A stretch of DNA of 64,000 nt from Siphonodentalium dalli (GCA_032622095.1 CP136066.1:66536278-66600277); one strand, 5' to 3'. Positions 24,193 through 36,120 are shown, counted from the first letter of the stretch. Notes: generated by a model not told the origin, from the sequence alone. Numbers and translations: made by a program.

Positions 24193-24680
24193 TGTACCAC
24201 TCTCTCGGGCTACTGGTCCCACAGGTTCTAACATTAAGTTGGAATTCTTGGAAACACGTTGATGACATTTATTGTACAACTATATACAAGTGCACCCCAT
24301 CAGGTGGCCACGGAGAATAATACAACAACATCTTCTCACGCTGCACGTTAGTATCAAGTCTGCGTTCAGAAACAAGAGTCAGACAAGTCAAGTGATCTCC
24401 TAGAGCTTGGCTCTGTCTGGTATATATGGGCTGAGAGGAAAACGTCCCGAACTCAAGATGTCGTGATTTGATTGGAACACGTATGCGCCGCTCCCATCAA
24501 CACCAGATGGACAATTCCATCAACAACAGATGGATAATTCCATCAACAACAGATGGACAATTAATAACTGGTTTTGATGAAAGCAGTGAACCCCAGAGGC
24601 AATGATCTAAATCATTCACCTGAGAGTTGTTGTTCCCAACATCAGGCCAGGACACTGACCCCAGCTACGAAAGTATTACA
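24193..24680. repeat. Right terminal direct repeat (LTR-like)
   Basis: 488 bp. It is followed directly by the interrupted copia frame (gatggacaatataaatgg). It contains ggtatatatgggctgag near 24419, which could serve as a TATA region. Confidence 0.75.
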
Positions 24681-26805
24681 GATGGACAATATAAATGGCT
24701 GGGTCCTAGAAAGGTAGTATTCCAGGATGGAAAAGTAATTTTCGTCCGTAACGGAGGATGTTTTGTGAGAGTGTCACCCACTAGACTAATAAAAGCCAAT
24801 AACATTTTTGATGATAATCATGATGAAATTAGTTATCAAACAATGGAAAACAAGGATCGCGGTGAAGAAGAGAAACTGAAGACACGCATGATCAAGTGAA
24901 ACAAACAACTGAACTGATTAGTAATAAGTGCAACAAAGCAGATTCGGATGATGAGTCAAACAATGAAATTGTTTCTAGTGCTGTTCCAAGGAACGAAACT
25001 GTTTCCAGTTATGTAAGAATTAAATCTGGTGATCATATAAAATTCCGTGAAAGTAACAATGATGAATGGAATTCAGTAGTTATAACAAGATGAGCTGAAA
25101 ACCGACTGTACCAAATAAACTCTGGTTTAATGTGAAGGAAAGAGATGGCACAGAGAAGAATGTGAATTTTCAAGTTGTCGAATGGAAAGTTGATGATGAA
25201 TTCAATGAAGTAATGATGTCATTTGTACCAAGAGAACAATTGAATGATCATGAATGTGTAAATGCAAAAATATTTGAACTTGAGAAAAGAAAAAACTTTA
25301 ATATATATGAAGAAGTTGACGATTTGGGACAAGTAGTTATTTCTACCAGATGGATATTGGGCTACAAAGGAAATGAAGTTCGGGCTCGACTTGTTGCACG
25401 TGGATTTGAGGAAAAAATTTACATACAGAAGGACTCGCCAATGATCAGCAGGATTTCATTGCGATTATTTCTTGGTTTGGCCGTAAATAATCGATAGAAA
25501 GTGAAAACCACCTATATCAAATTAGCATTTTTACAAAGCAGTGAATTGGAGCGGGATGTTTTTTATTACTCCTCCTAAAGAAGCAAACTATAATGGACAA
25601 ATATGGAGATTGAAGAAATGTTTATATGCATTGAACGTTGCAGCCAGACAATTTTACCGAAGTGTAGTAATAGAACTGTCTAATCTTGATTGTGAGAAGT
25701 CATCGTTGGATCCATCATTATTCATAAAAAAGATATCCCAAAGGACAACTCCAGGGACTATTGGTGAGTCATGTAGATGACTTTCTACATGCCGGAAATG
25801 AAGATTTCGACTCAACTGTGATCAATGGATTGAAAAAACGATTTCTTGCTGGTAAACAAGAAGAAATGGATTTCAATTATGTTGGTTTCGGCATCAAACA
25901 AAGTAACCAGGGTATTTTTGTTAGACCAGGATAATTACGTGAATGGAATAAATCGTGTGAAAATATCACCTGAAAGATCATCACATAAGAACGATGAATT
26001 GACTTATTCAGAGTATACAGAGTTGAGGTCAATTGTGGGTAGTTTGAATTGGATAGTTCAAGGAACAAGACCGGATTTTGCATTTTATCTCATCGAACTG
26101 AGTACAAAATTACAGAATGGAAAAGTCCAGGATCTGATAAAAGCTGTGACAGTGTTAGGAAAACTGAAGACTGAAGATTCTATAATATTATTTCCTTACA
26201 TTGGACATACTCTGGAAAATACTTGGAAATTGTTACTTTTCATTGATGCATCATACGCTAATTTTCCCATTGAAGTCAGCAGTTCGATGGCTCATGTCTT
26301 ATTTATTACAAACAATGATGGACAAATAACATTCCCTCTATCTTGGAAATGTAATAAAATAAGAAGAGTAGTTTGATCAACGTTAGCAGCTGAAACATTG
26401 CGTTTGCAGGAAGGTATTGAAGAAGCTATTTACGCAAGAACGCTTCTGTCACAAATATGTGACAGAAAATAATTGACTTTTCAAATCAATTGCTATGTGG
26501 AAAATACAAGCGTTGTTGAAGCAGTTCATTCAACGAGATTAGTTGACGACAAAAGATTAAGAATCGAACTTGGAGAAATAAAACACACATTAGATAGGAA
26601 GGAAATCGGGAGTGTAAGATGAATACCAGGAAACCTGCAGTTAGCAAATTCTCTCACCAAGAGAGGAGCATCAGGAGTAGGATTACGTACAGCTTTCCAT
26701 ACAGGGAAAGTTGTTATGGACATGCAAATCATATCAACGATGATTGTCAATGATGTAGATAAGTTCCATTCAAATTCAAGCATTATAAGTCAGTTATTTC
26801 TTCCC
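24681..26805 (+). pseudogene. Ty1/copia polyprotein: RT and RNase H, broken
   Basis: The readable pieces in order are: WLGPRKVVFQDGKVIFVRNG (24691-24760); a charged linker; the RVT_2 reverse transcriptase with STRWILGYKG, ARLVARGFEE (about 25380-25410) and a stop at 25495 where the family has tryptophan; FITPPKEANYNGQIWRLKKC; and the HVDDFLHAGN active site (about 25767-25797, frame-shifted; the family motif is YVDD/HVDD). RNase H follows with FIDASYANFP (about 26240) and, after a TGA at 26374, STLAAETLRLQEGIEEAIYA. It ends near KVVMDM and a stop at about 26805. At least five breaks make it inactive. No 3' LTR can be confirmed because the 5' LTR is absent. Confidence 0.85.
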
Positions 26806-27829
26806 TAAGTGAATTTGATGATTTCAGTAATATATAATCCAACTTGCAATTGAAGTTAATGTGAAAATAATAATATTTTATCTCATAAGTTTGACGCAAG
26901 ATATTTATCCAGGTTTCCAGTTGACAAATTCATTCGTATGCATAGCTCAGAGGAAGACTCATTCGAGCTTCAAGGTTATTTTGTCTACGTAATTTGGAAG
27001 ACAGGTTGACATATATATATGTACGAAATATTAATATTATGGCTTATTCTCTGAAAAATACTTGCCATTGCCACAGCCATTTTCCAGCTGTTTTAATTTT
27101 TTCGCTCAGAATTGTAACAAACGCTCTACCATATTAGAAATAGACTACTGTGGCTTTCTATGACGTCTATTGCCCGTAGAAATGTAGTACCAGGATAGGA
27201 TAATTTTATATACAATACACATATGAATAGTACAATAAATTAACATATAACTAGATAATAATTCAGTATATTGCTGGGGAACATTGCCCTACCGGGCTGT
27301 CTTCCTGCTTCCCCCAAAACAAATATCACTATACAAATAATTGATCAGATACCGTTAGTATTATTCATATTCATATCCACGTACACGTACAGACTAATCG
27401 TATATATACAAAATAATCTAAGGCAAAATGTTCTGGGCATTTTTACAAAAATTGGTTATATGCTTGTGAGCCAATCCAGATGAGTGATCACTATATCGCT
27501 TTATCTCTTCCCGGAAACGCTACAAGTATGTATCAACCTATTTCGATACTGGTGAAATTTAAAAGCAAATATTCTTAGTTGTATTTTGGCGCGCAAACCG
27601 CTAAGTGGCTTTAAGAAATTGATGTTTAATTGCTTGCATTTAATGGACTATGGGGGCAAGTTGTTCTGACATGCGATATGCTTGTGTGTGGAACAATGCA
27701 CCCATACTCCATGCAACGCAACTAAATCAGCATTCAGTTATCATATTTACACTCAAATTGCAAATAAATAACACCTACAATACCCGTTTTGAACGATAGT
27801 CTTGTATCGCGGTGCAAGTTCCGTTGAAC
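26806..27829. other. AT-rich stretch, no gene seen
   Basis: This could include the 3' non-coding part or LTR of the copia element, but with no 5' partner this cannot be tested here. A tatatatatgtacg microsatellite lies near 27010. The short frame at 27271-27483 has no domain. Confidence 0.3.
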
Positions 27830-27939
27830 TTGAGAATGCATTCTCTTATATATGCGAGGCTCCATAAATTTGAGAAACTCACTCAATTGGCAAGGGTTTT
27901 CGCAAAATTTCAGGAAACTCCAGTCATTGAAAAAAAGGG
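27830..27939. mobile_element. Remnant of the hairpin/minisatellite TTAA element family
   Basis: It holds half of the family hairpin (gaatgcattctcttatatatgc), then aagggttttcgcaaaa, and ends aaactccagtcattgaaaaaaaggg followed by TTAA at 27940. These match the right end of the element at 44697-45316. Its left end is not found. Confidence 0.5.
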
Positions 27940-28042
27940 TTAACAAACTCGTGTTATTCTGTGTTAAGTTTACATTCACAGATGGAGTAACAGCATGCGG
28001 TGTGAATGGACATCTGACGATAGTATAAGGGTGAGAGATTGG

Positions 28043-28275
28043 TTACCTCGACGCCAAATTAAAACGTGTTTTTGTTAATAACAACAGGAACTACCGTGGC
28101 CCATTATACCCGCGGGTCAAAATAGATAGGCGGGTGTATTCGCGTACCTGTCACCGGGTGTTAATGTATAAAGAATATTGAAATAATATTGTGACCAATA
28201 ATCATGATAATGTCATGAACCCAATTTGCACAATTTTATTATATCCTTGTTGTGTCAAGTCAAGCAAAAACTATT
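28043..28275 (+). repeat. Dispersed repeat shared with the arms of the 39749-43460 inverted repeat
   Basis: ggttacctcgacgcca, cattatacccgcgggtcaaa, gaaataatattgtgaccaat and gtgtcaagtcaagcaaa occur in the same order at 43049-43290 and inverted at about 40515-40720. Here there is no GC-rich element next to it, so this is the unoccupied form of that repeat. Confidence 0.75.
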
Positions 28276-28973
28276 TATATGCTTTATTCTCTCATCCAAG
28301 TAAATACATTACATATTACATAACGGATATTGAGATATTAACTAGAAGTATATATACAATAGACATAATATAGCAATATATATAATAGATATGTACATAT
28401 GGTTCCGGGTCGATGGCTTGTTTAAATTCGATGAGTATAATCGCAGTTTAATTCTGACACCGCTACTAGCTTAATTGTCGTCCGAAGTAAACATGTCGTA
28501 CTGTCATGTGAAATATTGTTGGATGGAGTAAACTAATCGATCTCAAACGGAACTAACAGTTGATTTCTTCACACCCGTGTGTTTAGTTTTATAGCTACAA
28601 ATGATAGGTTCATATATCGTCAATTTTAGTATTTATACTAAACAACTATGAATGCCAGACTAAATTTAACATCCCAATTAAATTAAGTCGAGCCGTTGAC
28701 TGCCATTTCGTTCACCCGTTGTGACTATATTGTATAATTGATTCTGGGAACCATACATATATATTTTAAAACACTAACATAGAAGCCAAGTGTAAATATC
28801 ATAGCATAACTATATAAATAATCAATTATAACTGAATATACCTGGATACTCACTGTGCTTATTGGCAGACATGTAGTTACTTAGTTCACATTCATCCATG
28901 CGGATGAGCAGCTAGCTAAGTTCTACAGAAAACCCAAGACTTTCTGTCGAACCACGCATCTGATCATCATGCA
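28276..28973. other. No gene seen; possible LINE 3' non-coding tail
   Basis: This is AT-rich DNA directly after the 3' end of the minus-strand LINE. Part of it may be the LINE 3' UTR. I see no poly-A or duplication that marks the end. Confidence 0.3.
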
Positions 28974-29908
28974 TTAATTGTGATCTGAGAAAACGTTCGT
29001 GATGATCCTTATGAAAGAACATAGTCTGCGGAGTAGTATGTGATTCTTCATGTTAAGAATTTCATTCATCGCAGTAGCATCTTTTCTTCTAAAATATTTT
29101 GGTTGTAAAAAGCGTTTTCTTACATCCATAAAGAATTCACATTCCATTAAATAGTGAAATTCATCACCAAGACTGCTTCTGTGACACTTTTGGCATATTC
29201 TGTCAGCTAGATCAATATTATTTCATCGGCCTGTCTCTATGGGTAGCTGATGATTACATGTACGAAATCTACATAATGTTAACCGGTTTCTGGTGTCAAG
29301 AACATTCAAGTATTCTTCAAAATGGATATCATGTTTGAACATTTTGTATATAATTCCCCTACTACCCGAGGCGTCTATATCAGTCTTCCATTTATCATGG
29401 AATATACCAATAAGGTTGCACTCAATGTACGAGAGTAATCGGCCAGTACATTTAAGTTTATCTATATTCATTAAGTGAATCTGACCACATTCTGTTAAAA
29501 TTTGCTTAATTTTGTTTATCCATGTGAAATTAGAGGATGCGACATTACTGAGTTTAAGCGCTAACATATATAATATTTTACAATATCTATTACAATTTTA
29601 TTTACCACTATCAACCAGTACTTTATCACACGCATGGTTATTAATACATCAATTGGCATTCGGTCGCTCTCTCCGTATAACATATAATTACATGTGGATG
29701 GTTTTAGCTGTAAAACAAACTTACAAAATTTTCTATGTATGTTCTCAATTATATCATTGTTTCCTGTGCCCCAAATTTCACTCCCATAGGCAAGTATGGG
29801 TGCAACTTGTGCATCAAATAAATCAAATTGTTCGTTTACCGAAAGGCGGTGTGTTCTCGATTTGGTTATTATGGAGTACATAGCTTTAGTGGCTTTGTCT
29901 ACAAGCAC
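28974..29908 (-). pseudogene. LINE ORF2 C-terminal region with Cys/His motif
   Basis: Pieces: ATKAMYSIITKSRTHRLSV, DLFDAQVAPILAYGSEIWG (29908-29561); then, after a one-base change, YLNVLDTRNRLTLCRFRTC and HQLPIETGR (29567-29223); then a TGA where the family has TGG. Beyond it lie NNIDLADRICQKC and GDEFHYLMEC, giving a C..C...H....C knuckle at about 29130-29200, and the terminal stop at 28974-28976. This thumb/C-terminal arrangement is common in mollusc and cnidarian LINEs. Confidence 0.8.
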
Positions 29909-29993
29909 CTTCTTTGCTTCAGAATATGAGCCAGATTTAGTATGTATAATTCCCAGATAATTAATTTTGTTAACAACTTCAATTTCCCTCCCA

Positions 29994-31050
29994 TTATAGA
30001 AATATTTTCTGTTTTTTTGGAAGACTACGTTTGGATATCAACAATAATTTGGTTTTATCGATATTAACTGTTAATTTCCACATTTCACAGTACTTATAGA
30101 AGGAATCCAAAGCTTTTTGTAATTTTGCAGGTGTTTCTGCCATCAGCACGGTATCGTCTGCATACAACATTACAAAAAGTTTCATATAGATGTTCAAGTT
30201 ATTTTCAATATCATCGGACAATTTTGGCAGACCAATAACTCCTGTAGTTGTCAGATAAGATTCCAAATCATTTACATACAATGCAAAAAGGATCGGTGAA
30301 AGATTCACGCCTTGTCGAACACCCGATAAACTTGGGAAAAAATTGGACTGCTCATTTCCTAGTTGAACTTTGGACTTAATGTTCGAGTACATTTTGCAAA
30401 TCACTTTAAATATTTTTCCATTTACACCGTTTGATAAAAGTTTGTGCCATAGTCTCCATACTTTATCAAATGCTTTTTCAAAGTCAATAAATGCACAATA
30501 TAAGCTTCTGTTTAGTGACCTGGTAATGTCTGTCAGCATGTGAAGAACAAAAATGTTATCAACTGTGGAGTATCCTTTTCTGAAACAGGATTGATTTTCC
30601 TTCATTATTTCGTGTTCCTCTAAATATGTGTTCATCCTGTTTGATAGTATTTTTGTAAATAATTTCCCAAAACAACTGAGTAGAGTAATGGGCCTGTAGC
30701 TTTTAGGGTCACTTGAATCTCCTTTATTTTTATATATGGGTATAATGGTTCCAATTCCCCAGGAATCAGGTATACATCCAGAATCCAAAACTAGATTAAA
30801 AAGTTTAAAGTATATGTCTTTAATTGCGTCAGATGAGGCTTTAATAAATTCATTTAATATTCCGTCTTCTCCAGGTGATTTGTTATTACTGAGGCTAGTG
30901 ATCGCGATGTTTATTTCCTCGTTGGTAATAGGTTTGTTAAGTGTTTCATTCCCATGCGTATTTGTATCATCGATAGAAATGTTGGGATCATGTGTATATG
31001 TTATGGCATTTATTTCTCGGAAATAATTCTCAAGATCATTTATTTGTAAT
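29994..31050 (-). pseudogene. LINE reverse transcriptase core
   Basis: The open reading covers the RT motifs: NKSPGEDGILNEFI (about 30870-30910); PDSWGIGTIIPIYKNKGD; SYRPITLLSCFGKLFTKIL; FRKGYSTVDNIF; CAFIDFEKAFDKVW (motif A, about 30460-30505); GVRQGVNLSPILF (motif B); and MLYADDTVLMAE (motif C, catalytic YADD at about 30140-30170). It ends at 29994 after an A7 run that shifts the frame. The catalytic residues are all present, so only frame breaks inactivate it. Confidence 0.9.
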
Positions 31051-31312
31051 AAACTGTCTTATTTTTTTTTTCTTATTTAATATAGACCAGAATTTTCTCG
31101 AGTCGCACTTTTTTAATTTAGTCATTTCACCAGATATCTTCTCTATGTGAGATTTCATGGCATTATCCATTGTAAACATTAGCTGCTTTACGCACCACGT
31201 TTCTGGATAAGTCATTATTTTTAAACTTGTCTCGTTCTGCTTTTCGGTATTCCTTCCTGGCTAGTTTACACACTGAGTTGAACAAAGGATTGTTAGATGT
31301 TTTATATTTATT

Positions 31313-31984
31313 TTAATTTATCTTAGTTACTGTGCTCAGTCCGAAGGTTTTATTTGCAGAATCATGAATTACATGTGTTATTTTGGATACAATATTGTTC
31401 ATCTCTGTATAGCTAGGGTGGTCAGTTTCGTGTTTATCGATGGTCTGTCGTATAGAATCAATATCATCAGGATATATAAATTCAATAGATTTTGTTCCAT
31501 CCCAACTGCACCTATGTGGCATTTTATGGGAGTCATTTATAATTCCTTCGTGCATATTTAAATCGATTGATATTTCAGATGTTAATGTTTTGTGAATATC
31601 CGAAAATAGTTTATTAAAATCTCCTATATCAAAGTTCTTTACAATTGGTAACGCTGGGAGAGAACATATCATGTAGTCGATTGTCAAGGCTTCGCCAGAA
31701 GTGAATGCTCCTATCATCGTATCATTGCCTACGCGCCCATTTATAAAAACCATTTGGCTATGATGACAAAGCGTGAGTAATTTTCGACCATAATTGTTTT
31801 TCATTTTATCCATGTTATATCTTTGTTTTGTGATGCCCACTCTTTCTATAGCTAGATCGGCGTTACAAATGTCATAATTATTGGCAATTTGGATGGGTTC
31901 ATGTCTGTTTTCTTGTTCGTGAATGTAGTCGGAATCCTCTGCTGTACGCGCATTAAAATCACCAGTGATAAAAAATATTTTCAC
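31313..31984 (-). pseudogene. LINE endonuclease, C-terminal half
   Basis: It opens with FFITGDFNART (the GDFN endonuclease motif, just after the frame break) and continues NNYGRKLLTLCHHSQMVFING, VGNDTMIGAFTSGEALTIDYM. SLPALPIVKNFDIGDF and the linker follow. The expected SDH motif is replaced by FSDIHKTL. Homology continues past 31313 in other frames (FNSVCKLARKEYRKAERDKF at about 31215-31275). Confidence 0.85.
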
Positions 31985-32861
31985 TACGCTCTTTCATACT
32001 AAGTATGTCGGCCGCTACTTCATCAAATGCTGTATCTGATGAGTATCTAGTGCTCTCTGGTGGAATGTATACTGCACCTGTTATAATATTATCTTGATTT
32101 CCATCCAGTTTGATTTCTAACCAATGAACAAAGGGGCACTTGGTATGAACGATGTGCGTCGCTGATTTAATAATCGAACTGACACCGATGATATTTCCAC
32201 ATGATTTTACGCGTGAGAGTTTTGCTCTATTTTTCATATATAATTCAAAAGTTATTTCGTCGCAGTCGTCAGTTTTTGTTTCCGAGAAACACAAAATGTC
32301 ATGATTTTTACATAGTTCTTGGAATTCTGGGTAATTATTTCGTCTTCTCAATCCGCATACATTAAGTGTAAGTATACGTAACGATTTGGTTTTGCAGCAT
32401 TTATCAGAATTTACATATGTCGTTCTAATATTCCCGTTAACAGTCGTGTTGTTGGGGTATGCCAATATTCTATATCGGATAACATTATATTCGCTGACAC
32501 CATACTTATCATTTGAGGTTTGTTGAGACCCTTCAGATGGGTAGTCACTCATTGTTTGTGTATAACATGCATTACCTGTAGCATGTGTATAATCAATACA
32601 TATAGCATCATCAACATTAGTATGATAAGTATTATCCATACACCGAGCATCATTAAATATATTATCAGGGTGTGTATAACATGCAATATCTGTAGCATGT
32701 GTATAGTCATTACATATATCATCAACATTAGTATGATAATTATTATCCATACACAGAACATCATTAAGAATATTATCAGGTTGTGTATAACATGCATCAC
32801 ATGTAACATGTGTATAATCATTACCTATAGCATCATCAACATAACGTCGCATGAGAACCAA
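31959..32861 (-). pseudogene. LINE ORF2 N-terminus with in-frame repeats and endonuclease start
   Basis: 300 codons. Residues 1-115 are about 2.5 copies of a ~38-residue repeat (DYTHATDIACYTHPDN, CMDNTYHTNVDDAI). Then LRILTLNVCGLRRRNNYPEF (about 32330-32390) begins the APE endonuclease, with DILCFSETKTDD (catalytic E, about 32270-32310) and ITGAVYIPPESTRYS. The frame is lost at about 31975 in a run of six T, where five T would join it to the GDFN half. The start at 32861 is only the first ATG. Confidence 0.8.
32540..32850. repeat. ~114-bp minisatellite inside the LINE reading frame
   Basis: Words such as cattagtatgataa, ttatccatacac and tgtgtataacatgca recur about every 114-117 bp for about 2.5 copies. 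The period is a multiple of three in translation (37-38 residues), so the frame stays open through all copies. Confidence 0.75.
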
Positions 32862-34690
32862 AGAGTTCTATGTCCCATTGGCACGTTTTGTGGGAAATCG
32901 ATGTTGAAGATTCATGATCCGATTCTTCAAACTTAAATAGCTGTAATGTTGTTGTATTTGAGTTAAACGGTTAAAATATATCACAACGTGATTACATGTG
33001 AAATATTAATACCTAAAACCAAAGAGTTTTCGTGAAAAACGTGAAAAGGTGTTTGGAGATAGAACTTTTATGCACAAAACTGCCACTTTGTCTCCGGGCT
33101 AAAAAGCACTCGGAGATAGAACGTTATGGCTCACCGGAACTGCATATTTTGGTGCGGACTAAAGGGTTCAAAAAAGGTACTGGTAAGTGGTCAGTACTGC
33201 GAGTTCGTGTTCTTGCATTTGCTTACGATTAATTTAGGTTCGTTGCAAGGTATGTTGTAGCGTGTCTGTTACACACATATTATATATTGTTGATTTCTAG
33301 GAAGATGCGGGAAAAAGAATTTCTCCGTTGTATTCGAATGATATTTTAATTCAAGCTAATGACACTCACGAATCCAAAATACACACAGTCTAATATTCTG
33401 CACACATCAGGTCAGTGTTAATCGCACGATATTTATCAAACGAGGAATTTATAGTCGAAAACTTAACAACAGGCGAAAATTCTTAAAGCTTTTAAAATGT
33501 CGGTAAAACGATCGAAGTTACTGACGATCGGAAATCCGTACAGATTCCGCCACAAAAATCTAGATAAACCAATCGTTTGACAACATCGTTGTCTCAGCAC
33601 AGTGGGGTGACATGGTCTCAAATCGCGCCCTCGGTCGGATATGAAACCCTCGCACGCGACGTGGGACCCTATCATCCTCAATGGGATGAGACAACTTAAA
33701 TATGATGGACACAGAAAAACACTTGATTTCCATAGAAAGTAATTTTTGGCAGTGTGTGCAAAATGGTGCATGATCTCCGGGACACGATGCCTTTACAGTG
33801 GACGTGTGCTTGTGTGGTTAATAAATATCTTATATTAAGGTATTCCTTCTCACGCAGGGAAATTGTTGAATCGAGTAAGACAATAACGATCGTTATAACA
33901 GAACGTTTCTTTTAAATCAAACAATATTGTGTTTCATACACTGTTAAAATTAACTTAAGTGTTACATGCAGTCAACTCGAACCTTGACAAAGTTAACTCG
34001 TTGTACCCTGCTCTAATTCCACACAATCATTCAATAAGCTTGGGAACAAGATTATTTTATTTTAACTCAGTAACGGCCAAACGGCATAACACTATTTAAT
34101 TTCCTTTTTAAAAACTAGGCCGATATAACACCCATTTCAATTGGTAATATGTGAGACCGTGCAACGAAAATCTTATAAAGCAAACTTCAGCAAATTATGC
34201 GCGTCAGAAACAGACACAAATTAAAACACCCTGACTGGGTTTTAAAGTTACACATTTAAAACATGGCAAAACTGACATAAAGAGACACAAGGACTTTAAC
34301 GTTCGCACATTTTGGCTATGATTAAAATATATACCCATTGAAGACATTATTGAAAACTTATATTCTGAGACACATCTGTGTTAATATCTTAGTGAAAAAG
34401 TGTCCAGTTTGGAAAGAACTCAACACATGAGAGTAAATGCAATGACTTCTTGACTTCAATGAACAATTTGCATGATATTCGGCAAATAATATTTTCTTAG
34501 CAATCCCGAACTAACACCACATCACAATAATAATAATTATATTTTAAACTTAAAGTCACAATGGCTCTCAGGTGTGTAAACTCGCAGCATAGATTTTAAT
34601 CACTTGGAACAACTCAGTTTCAGATCTTGTCTACACTCTTGGTACACTTTAACAAACAATAACATAAATGGGTCAAAAATTACAACATCA
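32862..34690. other. Region with no identified gene
   Basis: A repeated word ggagatagaac occurs at 33055 and 33112. A somewhat GC-rich patch at 33580-33680 includes gggtgacatggtctcaaatcg; I tested it as a possible tRNA or SINE and found no fitting arms. The frames at 33032-33232 and 33463-33771 (minus) show no domain. Confidence 0.3.
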
Positions 34691-34797
34691 GATGAGATAA
34701 GATTAATTTTATTTTTAGTCGGATATGCATGTACGACAATATGTGTTTTATATCGTTGCACATATCCGACTATAAATAACATTGATCTTATCTCATC
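34691..34797. repeat. 107-bp hairpin (MITE-like)
   Basis: gatgagataagattaattt at the left pairs with ...attgatcttatctcatc at the right, and tttagtcggatatg pairs with catatccgactataaa nearer the loop. The arms are about 45 bp with few mismatches. The frames read across it on both strands are products of the symmetry. Confidence 0.75.
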
Positions 34798-36120
34798 TTA
34801 TCGGATGGTGTGATTCTGCATGCTAACGTCTTCATGTTCATTTGATAAAAGTAATTTCTGCAGGAACAATCATTCGAAAAGAGTAAAGATGCAAATATCA
34901 CTGTGCTACTGTACTTTTACAATTTTAGAGAGTTATTTGCGAAAAAAATTACATCATATAACTCCATGTCGATTGCGGGCATCCATCGCATCATACTTCG
35001 TATGTCCTTGACCTTCTCCGCCGGCAGCTTTTTTGTCTTAACCGTAGCTAGAACCTGAGGCAGATAATGAGTCTGCTGACTTCTGCTGTTCAAGGTTAAG
35101 CTTACCTCAATAAACTTCAACTCCGCAAAGACCTAACTCACACACGGGTTATTTCTTAATTGAGTCGGATTTCTGCAACCTCTTGCAACATGAAAGAGCA
35201 TAACCATTGGTTGCACTTGGTCTTACCAATGGATGACATGACTTATCTCGTCTACTGTCTACACAATCATGCAAGGCAACATGCCTGTGTGTACTGTTGT
35301 AGAAAGTCTATATTTATTGTGTATATGTTGACAAATCATGTAATTCCACGTGAACATTTATTTATTTTGTGTTTTTATTGTCGATTTCGGCGGTCAGGGT
35401 TATATCGCGGTCGTAGATGTGAGAACATATGACATAGCTGTGTTTGTCTTCATACATGATCAAGTTTTATGTACTAATGTTGTCTCCATGTATGGGACCG
35501 TGGCCGCGTGTAGTATCGACTCGGGTAATAAGGAACGATGACAAAACCCAACCATCTCCATATTATATCCCTTTGCGATATTATGAAGTTATTTTATGAA
35601 GGCCTACACTCAAAATTGTTATGTTATTGGCTTAAGTGGGCCATATAATATATGGAATTGAACGATAATTCACTAATTGCCACCATTATCGTTAGATCTA
35701 TATGCACGTAGAACATGATATGTAAAGCTTGGAATGTTCTGCGTATTTATTTTCCTATACTATATACATCAACAAACTGTATTTGACTTATTCTATTATA
35801 TATACATGTAATCTATAACCTCCGACCTTCTATATATACTTTCTGTGAAATTACGCATTTATGATCCAGAGTAACGTGCAGCTGCAAATAGTGGGCACAT
35901 TCTTAAACAATATACGCTCTCTAAATTCGAATAATTATTTTCAAACCAATGTTTAGTTATCTTCATACTATCCGCTTAATACCATACAATTTCTATTCGA
36001 GAATTGTATCATACGAAAACTGAAAAGAAAACCTGCAAACAGCCAATCACCCCCTACCACCATTCGCACGGCACAGCATCTCGATAAACAAAAACATCTA
36101 CCTTACTCTATTTAAATTCC
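34798..36120. other. Mostly unassigned; one coding-like patch
   Basis: On the minus strand, 34940-35085 reads HYLPQVLATVKTKKLPAEK then VKDIRSMMRWMPAID. Its base composition is higher in GC than the surroundings, and an aacagcag acceptor-like sequence lies just upstream. I do not recognise the family. The stretch 35646-35830 (atatggaattgaacga ... aaactgtatttgacttattcta) recurs at 38690-38815, so it is a dispersed repeat interrupted in one copy. Confidence 0.35.

Larger units (their letters stand above)
18295..24680. mobile_element. 6.4-kb non-coding element with terminal direct repeats (LARD-like LTR element)
   Basis: Long direct repeats (18295-18747 and 24193-24680) bound 5445 bp of non-coding DNA, inserted into copia. 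Each repeat starts TGTACCACTC and ends GTATTACA (TG...CA). The flanking bases gata (left) and gatg (right) look like a 4-bp target duplication with one change. No gag, protease, RT or integrase is readable in the interior, which fits a large non-autonomous LTR retrotransposon. Against this, I see no clear tRNA primer site after the first repeat and no purine tract before the second. The orientation is unknown. Confidence 0.65.
28974..32861 (-). mobile_element. Nearly full-length APE-type LINE, inactivated
   Basis: Read on the minus strand, the parts come in the expected order of a LINE ORF2: N-terminal repeat segment, endonuclease, linker, reverse transcriptase, and a C-terminal cysteine/histidine motif. 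It is cut by frameshifts near 31975 (T-run), about 31310, about 31060 (A-run), 30010 (A-run) and 29575, and by a stop at about 29222. Two of the clearest breaks are single-base changes in homopolymers, so the copy may be young or partly mis-sequenced. No ORF1 is evident upstream. Confidence 0.85.

Noticed and set aside
32540-32850. CRISPR-like repeat array
   Set aside because: Period ~114 bp with only 2.5 diverged copies inside a LINE frame in a eukaryotic context.
33580-33680. Possible tRNA or SINE head around gggtgacatggtctcaaatc
   Set aside because: No matching acceptor or T arm; GC richness alone is not evidence.
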